Shown here one piece after another: positions 6,849 to 14,239 of a stretch of 14,619 nucleotides of DNA. Position 1 is the stretch's first letter; each line of letters opens with the position of its first letter. A program made the position numbers and the translations under genes. Below the pieces are notes generated by a model that did not search any database, was not told where the DNA came from, and worked only from the letters and a program-made list of their open reading frames with translations. The DNA is from Actinomycetes bacterium (lineage in GTDB: Bacteria > Actinomycetota > Actinomycetes > Propionibacteriales > Propionibacteriaceae): positions 1 to 14,619 of the forward strand of contig JAEZVO010000075.1 of NCBI GenBank assembly GCA_023443125.1. The letters are read 5' to 3'.

Positions 6849-8582
6849 TCAGCCTTCCGTCGCGACGACGATCGCGCCCGGGCCGGGGAGCAGCCACCGG
6901 CTGTCGTTGCCTTGGGTGGCATCGCCCCAAGCCGCAAGCAGTTTCCCGACGACGGGTACCTCCACCGCCGCGTCGCCCCGCGTGGCCGCGACGGCGAACC
7001 CCGGCCGATGCATCACGACGGTGTCGGCGTCGACGACGTCCACCGACGTCGCATCCAACGCCGGATCCGTCGCGCCCGGCAGCACGCGTCGCAGCGCGAG
7101 GAGGGTGCGGTACCACGCCATCATCCGACGATGCCCCTCGCCGTCGCGCTCGTCCCAGCGCAGTTTGGCGGAGCTAAACGTCGATTCGGCTTGCGGATCA
7201 GGGACCTCGTCGCTCCACCCCATCTCGGCGAACTCGCGCGCGCGACCCTCGGAGACGAGCGGGGCTAGCTCCGGGCCGAGGTCGGCGAAGAACGGGAACG
7301 GCGTCGAGGCCGCCCACTCTTCGCCCATGAAGATCAGCGGCGTGAATGGGGAGAGTAGGAGCAGCGCGGCGGCTGCGGCCTGGCGGTCGGCGTCGCTCAG
7401 GCGATCGCCGGCGGCGCGGTTGCCCACCTGGTCGTGGTTCTGGATGAAGGTGATGAACGAGTGCGCGTCGTACAGCGGGGTGGCGGGCTCGACGGGCGCG
7501 CCCCAGTCTTTGCCGCGGAACGTCGAGTATGTGCCGTCGTGGACGAACACCCTTGTGAGCGCCTTGTCGAGCACCTCGGCGGTGCCGAAGTCGACGTAGT
7601 AACCCTGCGTCTCTCCGGTGAAGAATGCGTGCAGTGCGTGGTGCACATCGTCGGCCCACTGCGCGTCCATGCCGCGCGCGAAGGCGACGGAGTTCGTCGG
7701 GCTCACCATGGAGGGCTGGTTCAAATCTGACTCGGCAGTGATGAACAGCGGACGGCCGAGCTCCTGCTCCCAGGCGAGGGATGCGTCGGCGATCTCCGCG
7801 AGGAAGTGGTGCTCCGAATCGTCGGCCAGCGCGTGCACAGCGTCGAGCCGCAGACCGTCGCACTGGAAGCGCGCCAGCCACTGATGCGCAGCGCCGAGGA
7901 AGAACGCGCGCACCTCGTCGGCGTGCTCCTGGTCGAGGTTCAGCGCGGCGCCCCACGGCGTCTGGTGCTTGTCGGTGAAGTAGGGGCCGAACTCTGCGAG
8001 GTAGTTACCCTCCGGGCCGAGGTGGTTGTAGACGACGTCGAGGATCACGCCCAGACCGTGTGCATGGCAGGCGTCGATGAACCGCACGAACGCCTCCGGC
8101 CCGCCATACGCCTGGTGCACGGCGTATTGCCCGACGCCGTCGTACCCCCAGCCCCAGCGCCCGGGGAAATCAGCGACGGGCATCACCTCCACAGCGTCGA
8201 TACCCAACTCGACGAGGTGGTCCAGCTTGCCGATAGCCGCGTCGAAAGTGCCCTCGTCGGTGAACGTGCCCACGTGCAGCTCGTACAGCACGCCGCCGCG
8301 GAGATCGACGCCCTCCCACTGTGGGCGGTCGATGGCTGCGGGGTCGACGATGCGGCTGGCGCCGTGCGGACCGTCGGGCTGGGCGAGGCTGCGCGGGTCG
8401 GGACGGGGCGAGCCGCCGTCGAGGGAAAAGGCGTAGCGGGAGCCGGGTTCGAGCGTGTCGTCTGCTACCCACCAGCCGGCGCGTTCCTCGTCGGGGCGCA
8501 TCGGGCGGGGGTCCTCGTCGACGACGAGGTCGACGCGGTTGGCTCGGGGCGCCCACAGTGCCGGGCGGGTGAAATCACGCAT
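6849..8582 (-). CDS. treZ: malto-oligosyltrehalose trehalohydrolase (TreZ)
   Basis: TreZ hydrolyses the linkage next to the trehalosyl end made by TreY and frees trehalose in the cytosol (TreYZ pathway from glycogen or maltodextrin). The 577-residue GH13 enzyme has a short N-terminal carbohydrate-binding beta domain (1-90), then the barrel with DVVYNHLGPEGNY (182-194), nucleophile Asp247 in DGLRLDAVH, general acid Glu284 in ITAESD, and FIQNHDQVGNRA holding Asp384. ELHVGTFTDEGTF (101-113) is the TreZ-type entry motif. The C-terminal beta domain ends PGPGAIVVATEG. All catalytic residues are intact. The ATG at 8582 has no Shine-Dalgarno but has TAGGCT 6 nt upstream. Its stop is 3 nt from the membrane-protein start, and vapC lies 46 bp upstream. 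Confidence 0.96.
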   Translation of the reverse strand: MRDFTRPALWAPRANRVDLVVDEDPRPMRPDEERAGWWVADDTLEPGSRYAFSLDGGSPRPDPRSLAQPDGPHGASRIVDPAAIDRPQWEGVDLRGGVLYELHVGTFTDEGTFDAAIGKLDHLVELGIDAVEVMPVADFPGRWGWGYDGVGQYAVHQAYGGPEAFVRFIDACHAHGLGVILDVVYNHLGPEGNYLAEFGPYFTDKHQTPWGAALNLDQEHADEVRAFFLGAAHQWLARFQCDGLRLDAVHALADDSEHHFLAEIADASLAWEQELGRPLFITAESDLNQPSMVSPTNSVAFARGMDAQWADDVHHALHAFFTGETQGYYVDFGTAEVLDKALTRVFVHDGTYSTFRGKDWGAPVEPATPLYDAHSFITFIQNHDQVGNRAAGDRLSDADRQAAAAALLLLSPFTPLIFMGEEWAASTPFPFFADLGPELAPLVSEGRAREFAEMGWSDEVPDPQAESTFSSAKLRWDERDGEGHRRMMAWYRTLLALRRVLPGATDPALDATSVDVVDADTVVMHRPGFAVAATRGDAAVEVPVVGKLLAAWGDATQGNDSRWLLPGPGAIVVATEG

Positions 8583-8588
8583 GCGGCC

Positions 8589-8594
8589 AGCCTA
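8589..8594 (-). promoter_or_regulatory. treZ -10-like box
   Basis: TAGGCT on the minus strand, 6 nt before the treZ ATG, within TAGGCTGGC. The same nonamer lies 7 nt before the chosen treY start (box at 11883-11888). It fits a -10 for leaderless transcription, giving treZ its own promoter downstream of vapBC. No clear -35 is visible. Confidence 0.4.
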
Positions 8595-8628
8595 CGGGAC
8601 ACCCGTGGCACGGCGAGCGTGCGAAGTG

Positions 8629-9024
8629 TCAGTGCTCGAGTGCGTTGGGAATGTCTGTGGCGGAGAAGTCTTGGCCTTTGAAGAGCAGCGGCTCGCGCGT
8701 CAGCTTCGCGAGCGCGTACGAGAAGGTGTTGCCGAAGTTCAGCGCGGCTTCGTGGTTGCCCTTCCCGAACCTGCGCCAAGCAAGTACGGCTTCTTCGGCC
8801 AACGCTTCGTCGCATGGCACGACCTCGACAAGAAGGTCGGCGAGCAACTCATCGATCAGCGCGACAGCCTCCTCGCCTCGCCGGCGTTCGGCAGAGATTT
8901 TCAGCTCCACCACAGTGGGTGCGGCGATGCGCAGCGATTCGGCCTGCTGCATGGTTTGGAGGAACACGGAGGCTTCCGGCTCGGCCAGCACGATCGCCAT
9001 CATCACGGAGGAATCGATGATCAC
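8629..9024 (-). CDS. vapC: VapC-type PIN-domain toxin with altered active site
   Basis: PIN-domain endoribonuclease of a type II toxin-antitoxin pair. The 131 residues give the usual fold and length. Asp4 (MIIDSS), Glu40 (PTVVELK) and Asp119 (FKGQDF, followed by Asp124 in TDI) are present. The third acidic residue, normally Asp in the NFGDCxxYA motif, is Asn99 here (NFGNTFSYA; codon AAC at 8730-8728, one G-to-A change from GAC). PIN toxins need these acids to hold Mg2+ or Mn2+, so cleavage may be lost or reduced. It starts with GTG at 9024, overlapping the vapB stop by 4 nt (GTGA), the usual coupling for such pairs. Family is secure; activity is not. Confidence 0.92.
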   Translation of the reverse strand: MIIDSSVMMAIVLAEPEASVFLQTMQQAESLRIAAPTVVELKISAERRRGEEAVALIDELLADLLVEVVPCDEALAEEAVLAWRRFGKGNHEAALNFGNTFSYALAKLTREPLLFKGQDFSATDIPNALEH

Positions 9025-9272
9025 GAGGGCAGCCCATCGTCGCCGTAAAGGTACTGGTCAGAAGGGGTTTCATCGAGGCAGGGGAGACGCTTGGCACGCT
9101 CGATGATGCTCATGATTTGGGCGTTCGACATGCTTCGGCTGCGTGCTCGCTGCACGCGCGCATGACGCTCCTCGATGGAGCGGCGCACGGCCGTCGTGAG
9201 CGTCTCGCCGGTGAGTGCCGCCAGCTCCCGTGCGAGTGCGTCAGTGGCTGGGTCTTTGACATTGATCGCCAT
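9021..9272 (-). CDS. vapB: VapB-type antitoxin (Rv0623-like)
   Basis: The 83-residue antitoxin of the pair. The N-terminal half (MAINVKDPATDALARELAALTGETLTTAVRRSIEER, about 1-36) matches the ribbon-helix-helix-like DNA-binding module of the PSK/Rv0623 antitoxins. The C-terminal half, with the acidic LDETPSDQYLYGDDG tail, would wrap the toxin and occlude its active site. The ATG at 9272 is 1 nt from a perfect 11-bp inverted repeat, and AAGG about 7 nt upstream within that repeat may serve as ribosome site. Antitoxin and complex of this type normally repress their own promoter. The pair lies on the same strand between treY and treZ. Confidence 0.92.
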   Translation of the reverse strand: MAINVKDPATDALARELAALTGETLTTAVRRSIEERHARVQRARSRSMSNAQIMSIIERAKRLPCLDETPSDQYLYGDDGLPS

Positions 9273-9273
9273 G

Positions 9274-9304
9274 GTTCTACCTTAACCGATGAATAAGGTA
9301 GAAC
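9274..9304. promoter_or_regulatory. vapBC operator: perfect 11-bp inverted repeat
   Basis: GTTCTACCTTA (9274-9284) and TAAGGTAGAAC (9294-9304) pair perfectly around a 9-nt spacer and end 1 nt before the vapB ATG. The proximal arm contains TAAGGT, a TAnnnT match 6 nt before the ATG, so operator and promoter overlap. This is the expected layout for VapBC autoregulation; binding itself is inferred. Confidence 0.7.
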
Positions 9305-9325
9305 TGGATAGAAAAATGGGCCAGG

Positions 9326-11875
9326 TTACTCCCCGGCTCGCTCCGGCACGAGTAGCGCCACGGGGTAGGTGCCGAGGATGTCGGCAACGGGCGTCTGGCC
9401 GCCCGAGACCACCTCGTCGGTGAACAAGTTTCGGAACTCGCCGTCGGGCAGGAAGAGCGTGTGGTCGCCCCAGCCGTCGCGCTCAGCGAGCTTCGCGGCT
9501 AGCCGCGTGACGACGGTGATGGCTGCCACCTCGTCACCCGTACCGCGCGAGAACGCAACCGCGTGCCCCGTCGTGGAAGCGATGGGGTGGTACTGCGCGC
9601 TCGGCCCGCGGTACGCGTCGGCGTGCTCGCGACGGTGGCGCAGGGCCCGGCTGGTGACGAACAGCTTCTCCGTGTCGAGATCTGTAGGCGGGTTTTCTTG
9701 CAGCGACGCGAGGATGCCGGCGCGACGGTAGAAATCGACTTCGCGACGGTTGTCGGGGTCGACGAGCGAGAGGTCGACGACCTCGCAACCCTGATACACG
9801 TCGGGCACGCCCGGCATGGTGAGCTGGAGGAGCTTCTGGCCGAGAATGTTGGCACGCACAGACTCGGCCGTGACCTCCGTAAACGCATCGAGCGCCGCCG
9901 CGACGGCGTCGCTTCCGAGCGCGAACGCGGCGAGCTCTTGCACCGCGGCCTCGTATTGCTCGTCGGGCTGGGTCCACCCGGTGTAGCGCTTGGCCTCGCG
10001 CATGGCCTTGGTGAGGTATGCGGCGAGCCGCTCGGCGCTGATGGGATGCTGCCCTGCAGCAGTGCCGGGCAGGCGCCACTCGGCCGCCAACGTCTGCCAC
10101 AAGAACAGTTCCGTGGCGCCGTCGACGAGCTCCGATCGCTCATCAGCAACCGCCGCACGCAGCTCTGACAAGCACGTTTCCCACTCGCGCGGGAATTCGG
10201 TGAGTGCCGCCAGGCGAGCGCGGACGTCTTCGGAGCGTTTCGTGTCGTGTGTGGACAAAGTGGTCATGGCGGTCGGCCACAGCCGGGTTTGCTGTTCGCA
10301 GAACTCGTGGAACGCGTCGGGCGGCAGGCCCACCACCGTCGGCTCCGTGCCCACCTCGTTCACGGCGATGAAGCGGTTCCAGCGGTAGAACGACGTATCT
10401 TCCTTCGACTTCGCCATCACCGGCCCGCACGTCTGCGCGAACCGCACCATGAACTCGGCACGCAGCACGCCTACCTCATCGAGTTCCTCGGGAAGCTCGG
10501 TGGTGACCTCATCGGCATCCACGACGGGCAGAGTTTCGGCGCCGCACCCCTCGTCGCTGGTGCCGGGCTCGCCCATGGCCAGCGCGAGCACGAGGTCGAG
10601 GGTGTCGTGCTCGTCGTCGGTGAGGTTGGGGCGGGCACGATCGGCGGCGTCGATGAGCACCTGCCGCTCGGCTTCGCTCGCCGGCTGACCAGGCTCGACG
10701 TACGCGCGGTAGCGGTCCATACCGATGAGCAGCTCGGTGATGGCATGCATGATTTGGCGACGAGTGTGGTCGCGCAGCCGGATGTCGGCGTCGCAGATGG
10801 CGACGACGATGGACGTGAGGCGGTTCACCTCGGTGAACAGCATTGTCTCGACGACCTCGTGCTTCGCCTCAATGAGCGCGGCGTGGAAGCCCTGGGCCGA
10901 CTCCGTCGCCCGCTCCCAGATGTCGTTCAACCGGGGCAGCGCTGCGGATTCCTGGAACAGGCCAGTGATGCGCTGCAACGCGTCGTAGCCCGTGGTGCCG
11001 GCGCAATCGAAGGCCTGGGGGAGCACCTCGTCGGCTTCGAGGATTTTCTCCGCGACGATCCACGCGCCACCAGTGACTTCGTGCAGCCTCGCGACGTAGG
11101 CTCGCGGGTTGGCGAGACCGTCGATGTGGTCGAGGCGGAAGCCTTGGAACAGCCCCTCTCGGTAGAGCTCCAGCAGCTTCGCGTGCGTTGCGTCGAACAC
11201 CGCCGGATCTTCCACCCGCACGGCTGCGAGCGTGTCGACGTCGAAAAAGCGCCGGTAGTTGAGCTCTTCCGAGCCGACGCGCCAATGCGCCAGGCGGTAC
11301 CACTGGTGTTCGAGCAGCTCGGCGATGGGCAGCTCCTCGGTGCCGGGGCGTACGGGGAACACGTGGTCGAAGTAGCTCACGACGGGCTGCTCGCCGAGCC
11401 CCGGCACGCGGCGGGTCTCTACCTTGATATTGCCCGACGACAGCTCCTTGCCGATTTTCTCGCCCAGCACCGGCATCAAAATGGCCTGGTCGCCGGAGAG
11501 ATCCATGTCGAACCAGCGCGCGTACTGCGAATCGGCGCCGCTGCGCATCACGTCCCACAACGCGGTGTTCAGCCACATGGGCGTGGGCACCGACATGTGG
11601 TTGGGCACCACGTCGATCACGAGCCCCAGCCCGTGCTCCGACGCGGCCGCAGCAAGTCGCCGGAAGCCCTCTTCGCCGCCCAGATCGTCGGAGACGCGCG
11701 AGTGATCGACGACGTCGTAGCCGTGCATAGAACCGGGCGCGGCCTGCAGAATGGGGGAGCAGAATACGTGCGTGACGCCGAGTGCCTGCAGATACGGAAT
11801 GCGGGCGGCGGCGTCGTCGAAGGTGAACGACGGCGTGAGCTGGAGGCGGTACGTGGACGCGGGAGTGTTCAACAC
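9326..11875 (-). CDS. treY: malto-oligosyltrehalose synthase (TreY)
   Basis: TreY turns the reducing-end alpha-1,4 bond of a maltodextrin into the alpha,alpha-1,1 bond of trehalose, making the substrate of TreZ. With the GTG start at 11875 it has 849 residues. The N terminus TPASTYRLQLTPSFTF is typical. Then come YLQALGVTHVFCSPIL, the TreY-type HGYDVVDHSRVSDDLGG (51-67), DVVPNHM (88-94), nucleophile Asp249 in GFRLDHIDGL, acid Glu276 in IVAEKIL, and LSTHDTKRSEDVRARL further on, followed by PGVPDVYQGCE. The open frame reaches 11956, but the extra 27 residues are unlike the family and lack a ribosome site. TAGGCT lies 7 nt before the GTG, so the mRNA may be leaderless. The treY stop is only 21 bp from the vapBC operator. 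Confidence 0.96.
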   Translation of the reverse strand: MLNTPASTYRLQLTPSFTFDDAAARIPYLQALGVTHVFCSPILQAAPGSMHGYDVVDHSRVSDDLGGEEGFRRLAAAASEHGLGLVIDVVPNHMSVPTPMWLNTALWDVMRSGADSQYARWFDMDLSGDQAILMPVLGEKIGKELSSGNIKVETRRVPGLGEQPVVSYFDHVFPVRPGTEELPIAELLEHQWYRLAHWRVGSEELNYRRFFDVDTLAAVRVEDPAVFDATHAKLLELYREGLFQGFRLDHIDGLANPRAYVARLHEVTGGAWIVAEKILEADEVLPQAFDCAGTTGYDALQRITGLFQESAALPRLNDIWERATESAQGFHAALIEAKHEVVETMLFTEVNRLTSIVVAICDADIRLRDHTRRQIMHAITELLIGMDRYRAYVEPGQPASEAERQVLIDAADRARPNLTDDEHDTLDLVLALAMGEPGTSDEGCGAETLPVVDADEVTTELPEELDEVGVLRAEFMVRFAQTCGPVMAKSKEDTSFYRWNRFIAVNEVGTEPTVVGLPPDAFHEFCEQQTRLWPTAMTTLSTHDTKRSEDVRARLAALTEFPREWETCLSELRAAVADERSELVDGATELFLWQTLAAEWRLPGTAAGQHPISAERLAAYLTKAMREAKRYTGWTQPDEQYEAAVQELAAFALGSDAVAAALDAFTEVTAESVRANILGQKLLQLTMPGVPDVYQGCEVVDLSLVDPDNRREVDFYRRAGILASLQENPPTDLDTEKLFVTSRALRHRREHADAYRGPSAQYHPIASTTGHAVAFSRGTGDEVAAITVVTRLAAKLAERDGWGDHTLFLPDGEFRNLFTDEVVSGGQTPVADILGTYPVALLVPERAGE

Positions 11876-11882
11876 GCTTGCC

Positions 11883-11888
11883 AGCCTA
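11883..11888 (-). promoter_or_regulatory. treY -10-like box
   Basis: TAGGCT on the minus strand, 7 nt before the GTG at 11875, within the nonamer TAGGCTGGC that also precedes treZ. No clear -35. The 160-bp gap to the divergent gene (11876-12035) shows no other firm element. Confidence 0.4.
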
Positions 11889-12035
11889 GAGCATGCCCCT
11901 GACAATTCAGCTCCAAAGTGCACCTGACGAGGCCAGACGCATCCCTGCAGCGCCAATCTGGAACACTAGATACGCCAACATCACGCTGAGGCGCAGCCCC
12001 CGGCGCTAGCCCCATTTCACGAAAGGACGCACCTG

Positions 12036-13676
12036 ATGGCCAGCTCCGTACCGACGGTCGTGCTCGCTGACGCACTCACCAAAGTCACGCCGCGCTGGGA
12101 ACCGTCGGAGCCCCCGGCGTCGCTGAGCGGTTGGGAAGGCGAGACGGTGTCGTTCCAAATTGCCTGGCGCCTCGTCGATACCGACCGGCTCTCCGCCCCG
12201 CACACGCTGCGGGTCGCCGTCGAGAGTGATGGGCCGGTGGCGGTATCCGTGGTCGACCTCGTACCCGTGCAGGTGCCGTGCTGGGAGCAGCACGACGACG
12301 GGTACATCCTCGACGAACCGGGCATGTTGCCCGACGTGCTGCGCCCCACTGGTGCTGCGGAGGCCACCGTGCGGCCCACGCACATCGGGTGGCATGCGCT
12401 GTGGGTGGACGTCACGCTGCCGGCCAGCGAGGTGCGCGTGCGGGTGACCACCGACGACGCTGTCCTCCTCGACGCCACACTCCCCGTGGCCACCGTCGCC
12501 CAGCCGCTCCCGGAACACGGCGTGGAATACACCCAGTGGTTCCACGCCGACTGCCTCGCCACCCACTACGACGTCGAACCGTGGAGCGAAGCGCACTGGG
12601 GCATCGTCGAACAACAACTGCGCGCCGCCCGCGACATGGGCGTCACCTCAGTACTCACCCCGGTGTGGACCCCACCCCTCGACACCGCCGTCGGCACCTA
12701 CCGACGCTCGACGCAGCTGCTTGACATCACGCTCGACGGCGACGAATACTCCTTCGGCACCGACAAGCTTGACCGCTGGATGAACCTCCTCGCCACCGTC
12801 GGAATGCGAGAGGTAGAAGTGCCGCATCTCTTCACGCAGTGGGGCGCGAAGGCCACCCCTCGCTTCACCATTACCGTCGACGGCCTCCCGCAGGAGCGCT
12901 TCGGCTGGGACGTGCCCGCCACCGACCCCTCCTACCAGCATTTCCTCGCTGCGCTCGTGCCGTTCCTCAAGCGCTACTTCGACGAACGCGTCGGGCTCCG
13001 CCACACCCTCTTTCACATCTCCGACGAGCCCAGCAGCGAACACCTCGACTCCTACAGGGGTGCGCTGGGCGTCGCCAAGCCCCTGCTCGACGGTGCGCGC
13101 GTGGTGGACGCGCTCTCGCACCCCGATTTCGTGGAGCTCGTGGCGGAACCCGTCGTAGCGACGGATGCCGTGCCGGCGTTTCGGGAGGCAGGCATTGAGC
13201 CCCGGTGGGTGTACTACTGCGTGGGTCAGTCGTGGGACGTGTCGAACCGGTTCATCGCGCAGACGGCTATGCGCACGCGTGCGCTCGGGTGGCAGCTCTA
13301 CAAGTCGCAGGCGCAGGGTTTCCTTCACTGGGCCCTCAATTTCTACTCGCGGCAGCTCTCCCTCGGCGCCATCGACCCGTTCCGCGAAACTAGTGCCGGC
13401 GGCGGATTCCTGAGTGGCGATGCGTTCATCGTGTATCCCGGTCCTGACGGGCAGGCCTGGCCGTCGCTGCGTCACCGGCTTATGCGCGACGCGTTCGACG
13501 ACCTCGCCGCCGCCCGCGGCGCAGAAGCGGTGCTGGGCAGAGACGCTGTGCTGGCGATCATCGACCCGGATGGCGACCTCGACTACGCATCTGGGTGGGT
13601 CTCAGGCGAGGAGTGGCTTCGTCGACGACACACTCTCGACGAAGCGGTCCGCGACGCAGGACGTCGCCAAGGCTGA
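12036..13676 (+). CDS. DUF4091 domain protein, glycoside hydrolase-like
   Basis: A 546-residue protein with a beta-rich N-terminal domain (about 1-160), a TIM-barrel-like centre (about 165-380) starting YTQWFHADCLATHYDVEPWS, and a C-terminal DUF4091 domain (about 385-540) containing WVYYCVGQ and FLHWALNFYS. LFHISDEPS (Glu331) resembles the catalytic acid position of barrel glycosidases. The family is found in bacteria next to sugar genes; most members are uncharacterised and the substrate cannot be read here. No signal peptide is seen, so it is probably cytosolic. The ATG at 12036 has AAAGGA 8 nt upstream. It is divergent from treY, which suggests but does not prove an alpha-glucan or trehalose link. 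Confidence 0.88.
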   Translation: MASSVPTVVLADALTKVTPRWEPSEPPASLSGWEGETVSFQIAWRLVDTDRLSAPHTLRVAVESDGPVAVSVVDLVPVQVPCWEQHDDGYILDEPGMLPDVLRPTGAAEATVRPTHIGWHALWVDVTLPASEVRVRVTTDDAVLLDATLPVATVAQPLPEHGVEYTQWFHADCLATHYDVEPWSEAHWGIVEQQLRAARDMGVTSVLTPVWTPPLDTAVGTYRRSTQLLDITLDGDEYSFGTDKLDRWMNLLATVGMREVEVPHLFTQWGAKATPRFTITVDGLPQERFGWDVPATDPSYQHFLAALVPFLKRYFDERVGLRHTLFHISDEPSSEHLDSYRGALGVAKPLLDGARVVDALSHPDFVELVAEPVVATDAVPAFREAGIEPRWVYYCVGQSWDVSNRFIAQTAMRTRALGWQLYKSQAQGFLHWALNFYSRQLSLGAIDPFRETSAGGGFLSGDAFIVYPGPDGQAWPSLRHRLMRDAFDDLAAARGAEAVLGRDAVLAIIDPDGDLDYASGWVSGEEWLRRRHTLDEAVRDAGRRQG

Positions 13677-13743
13677 TTGTCCTGGGGCGCCGCTGGCAGG
13701 AGTTCTGCTAGGGAGAAACCATCCTCGAGTCTGAGAATCGCCG

Positions 13744-13780
13744 TTGACGGGTGTAGGTAGTGGTAACTACAGTTACCAGT
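13744..13780 (+). promoter_or_regulatory. strong promoter with palindromic operator over the -10
   Basis: TTGACG (13744-13749; 5 of 6 to TTGACA) and TACAGT (13768-13773) are 18 nt apart, placing transcription start at about 13780-13781, on the GTG at 13781. The palindrome GGTAACT-AC-AGTTACC (13762-13777; one more T-A pair outside) covers the -10. It is a natural operator for autoregulation by the downstream pair. Confidence 0.65.
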
Positions 13781-13990
13781 GTGGAAATCGTGAAGACTGC
13801 TCGGAAGCATGGCGTGGCTGATGCTGACATGCTCCATGCGGTGGCGCAGGTGATGTTTGTGCACTTCTTCGATGACTACAGGATGATCGTCGGCCCGGGC
13901 CGGAACGGACTGCTGTTGGAGGTTGCAATCAATTCCAGAGGGCAGATTTTCCACGCGATGAAAGCTCGGCAAAAGTTTTTGAGGAGGTGA
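13781..13990 (+). CDS. small protein, putative toxin component of a two-gene module
   Basis: Not assignable to a named family with certainty. The 69 residues have an amphipathic helix with HGVADADMLHAV, then a beta region VHFFDDYRMIVGPGRNGLLLEVAINSRGQIFHAMKARQKFLRR. This pattern (GP-R-G-LLEV, then I-HAM-AR-KF-) recurs in small actinobacterial proteins encoded just before an HTH or antitoxin-like gene, and recalls compact BrnT/RelE-like toxins. Toxicity is inference. I choose the GTG at 13781 because a good promoter would start transcription there, giving a leaderless message. The GTG at 13760 (76 residues) would put the -10 and palindrome inside the coding region. Base composition is visibly less GC-rich than the trehalose genes, consistent with acquisition. 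Confidence 0.65.
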   Translation: MEIVKTARKHGVADADMLHAVAQVMFVHFFDDYRMIVGPGRNGLLLEVAINSRGQIFHAMKARQKFLRR

Positions 13991-13993
13991 CTT

Positions 13994-14236
13994 GTGATGC
14001 GAACGGACGAAGAGATCCTTGCGGAAATAGAGAGTGATGAAGGGCCTGAGCCTACGGCTACCGTCAATGGTGAACTGGCGCAGGTTGCGGTTGCGATGAT
14101 GCAGGTCGCGGCAGCGGAACAGGCGCTGGATGCCGCAGTGGCGTCAGCTCGAGAGGCTGGCAACAGTTGGCAGGCTATCGGTGAGGTGCTTGGCATGACT
14201 CGTCAAGGTGCACTGAAACGGTTCCGGGCGGCATGA
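13994..14236 (+). CDS. small helix-turn-helix protein, putative antitoxin partner
   Basis: The 80 residues begin with an acidic head (DEEILAEIESDEGPEP), continue with an Ala-rich helix (about 28-52), and end with a sigma-region-4/HTH-like motif AGNSWQAIGEVLGMTRQGALKRF (about 55-77): helix, turn, recognition helix. The gene starts 3 nt after the upstream stop. GAGGAGG (13981-13987), which overlaps the last codons of the first gene, is 6 nt from the GTG at 13994 and 9 nt from the ATG at 13997; either could be used. An acidic, DNA-binding second gene coupled to a small basic-ended first gene is the layout of a reversed-order toxin-antitoxin pair. It may repress through the palindrome at 13762-13777. 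Confidence 0.7.
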   Translation: MMRTDEEILAEIESDEGPEPTATVNGELAQVAVAMMQVAAAEQALDAAVASAREAGNSWQAIGEVLGMTRQGALKRFRAA

Positions 14237-14239
14237 GCC

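Noticed and set aside
7806..8681. 291-codon + strand frame opposite treZ
   Set aside because: Antisense shadow of treZ that also runs across the treZ promoter and the end of vapC; no recognisable protein features.
10247..11902. 551-codon open frame on the + strand opposite treY
   Set aside because: It is antisense to a gene with complete TreY motifs. Such long mirror frames are common in high-GC coding DNA, and its His/Arg/Gly/Val-rich translation shows no domain.
11876..11956. N-terminal extension of TreY up to 11956
   Set aside because: The extra 27 residues are unlike TreY proteins, lack a ribosome site and cover the -10-like box.
12648..13475. 275-codon minus-strand frame opposite the DUF4091 gene
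   Set aside because: Shadow frame; the + strand gene has a ribosome site, domain motifs and full length.
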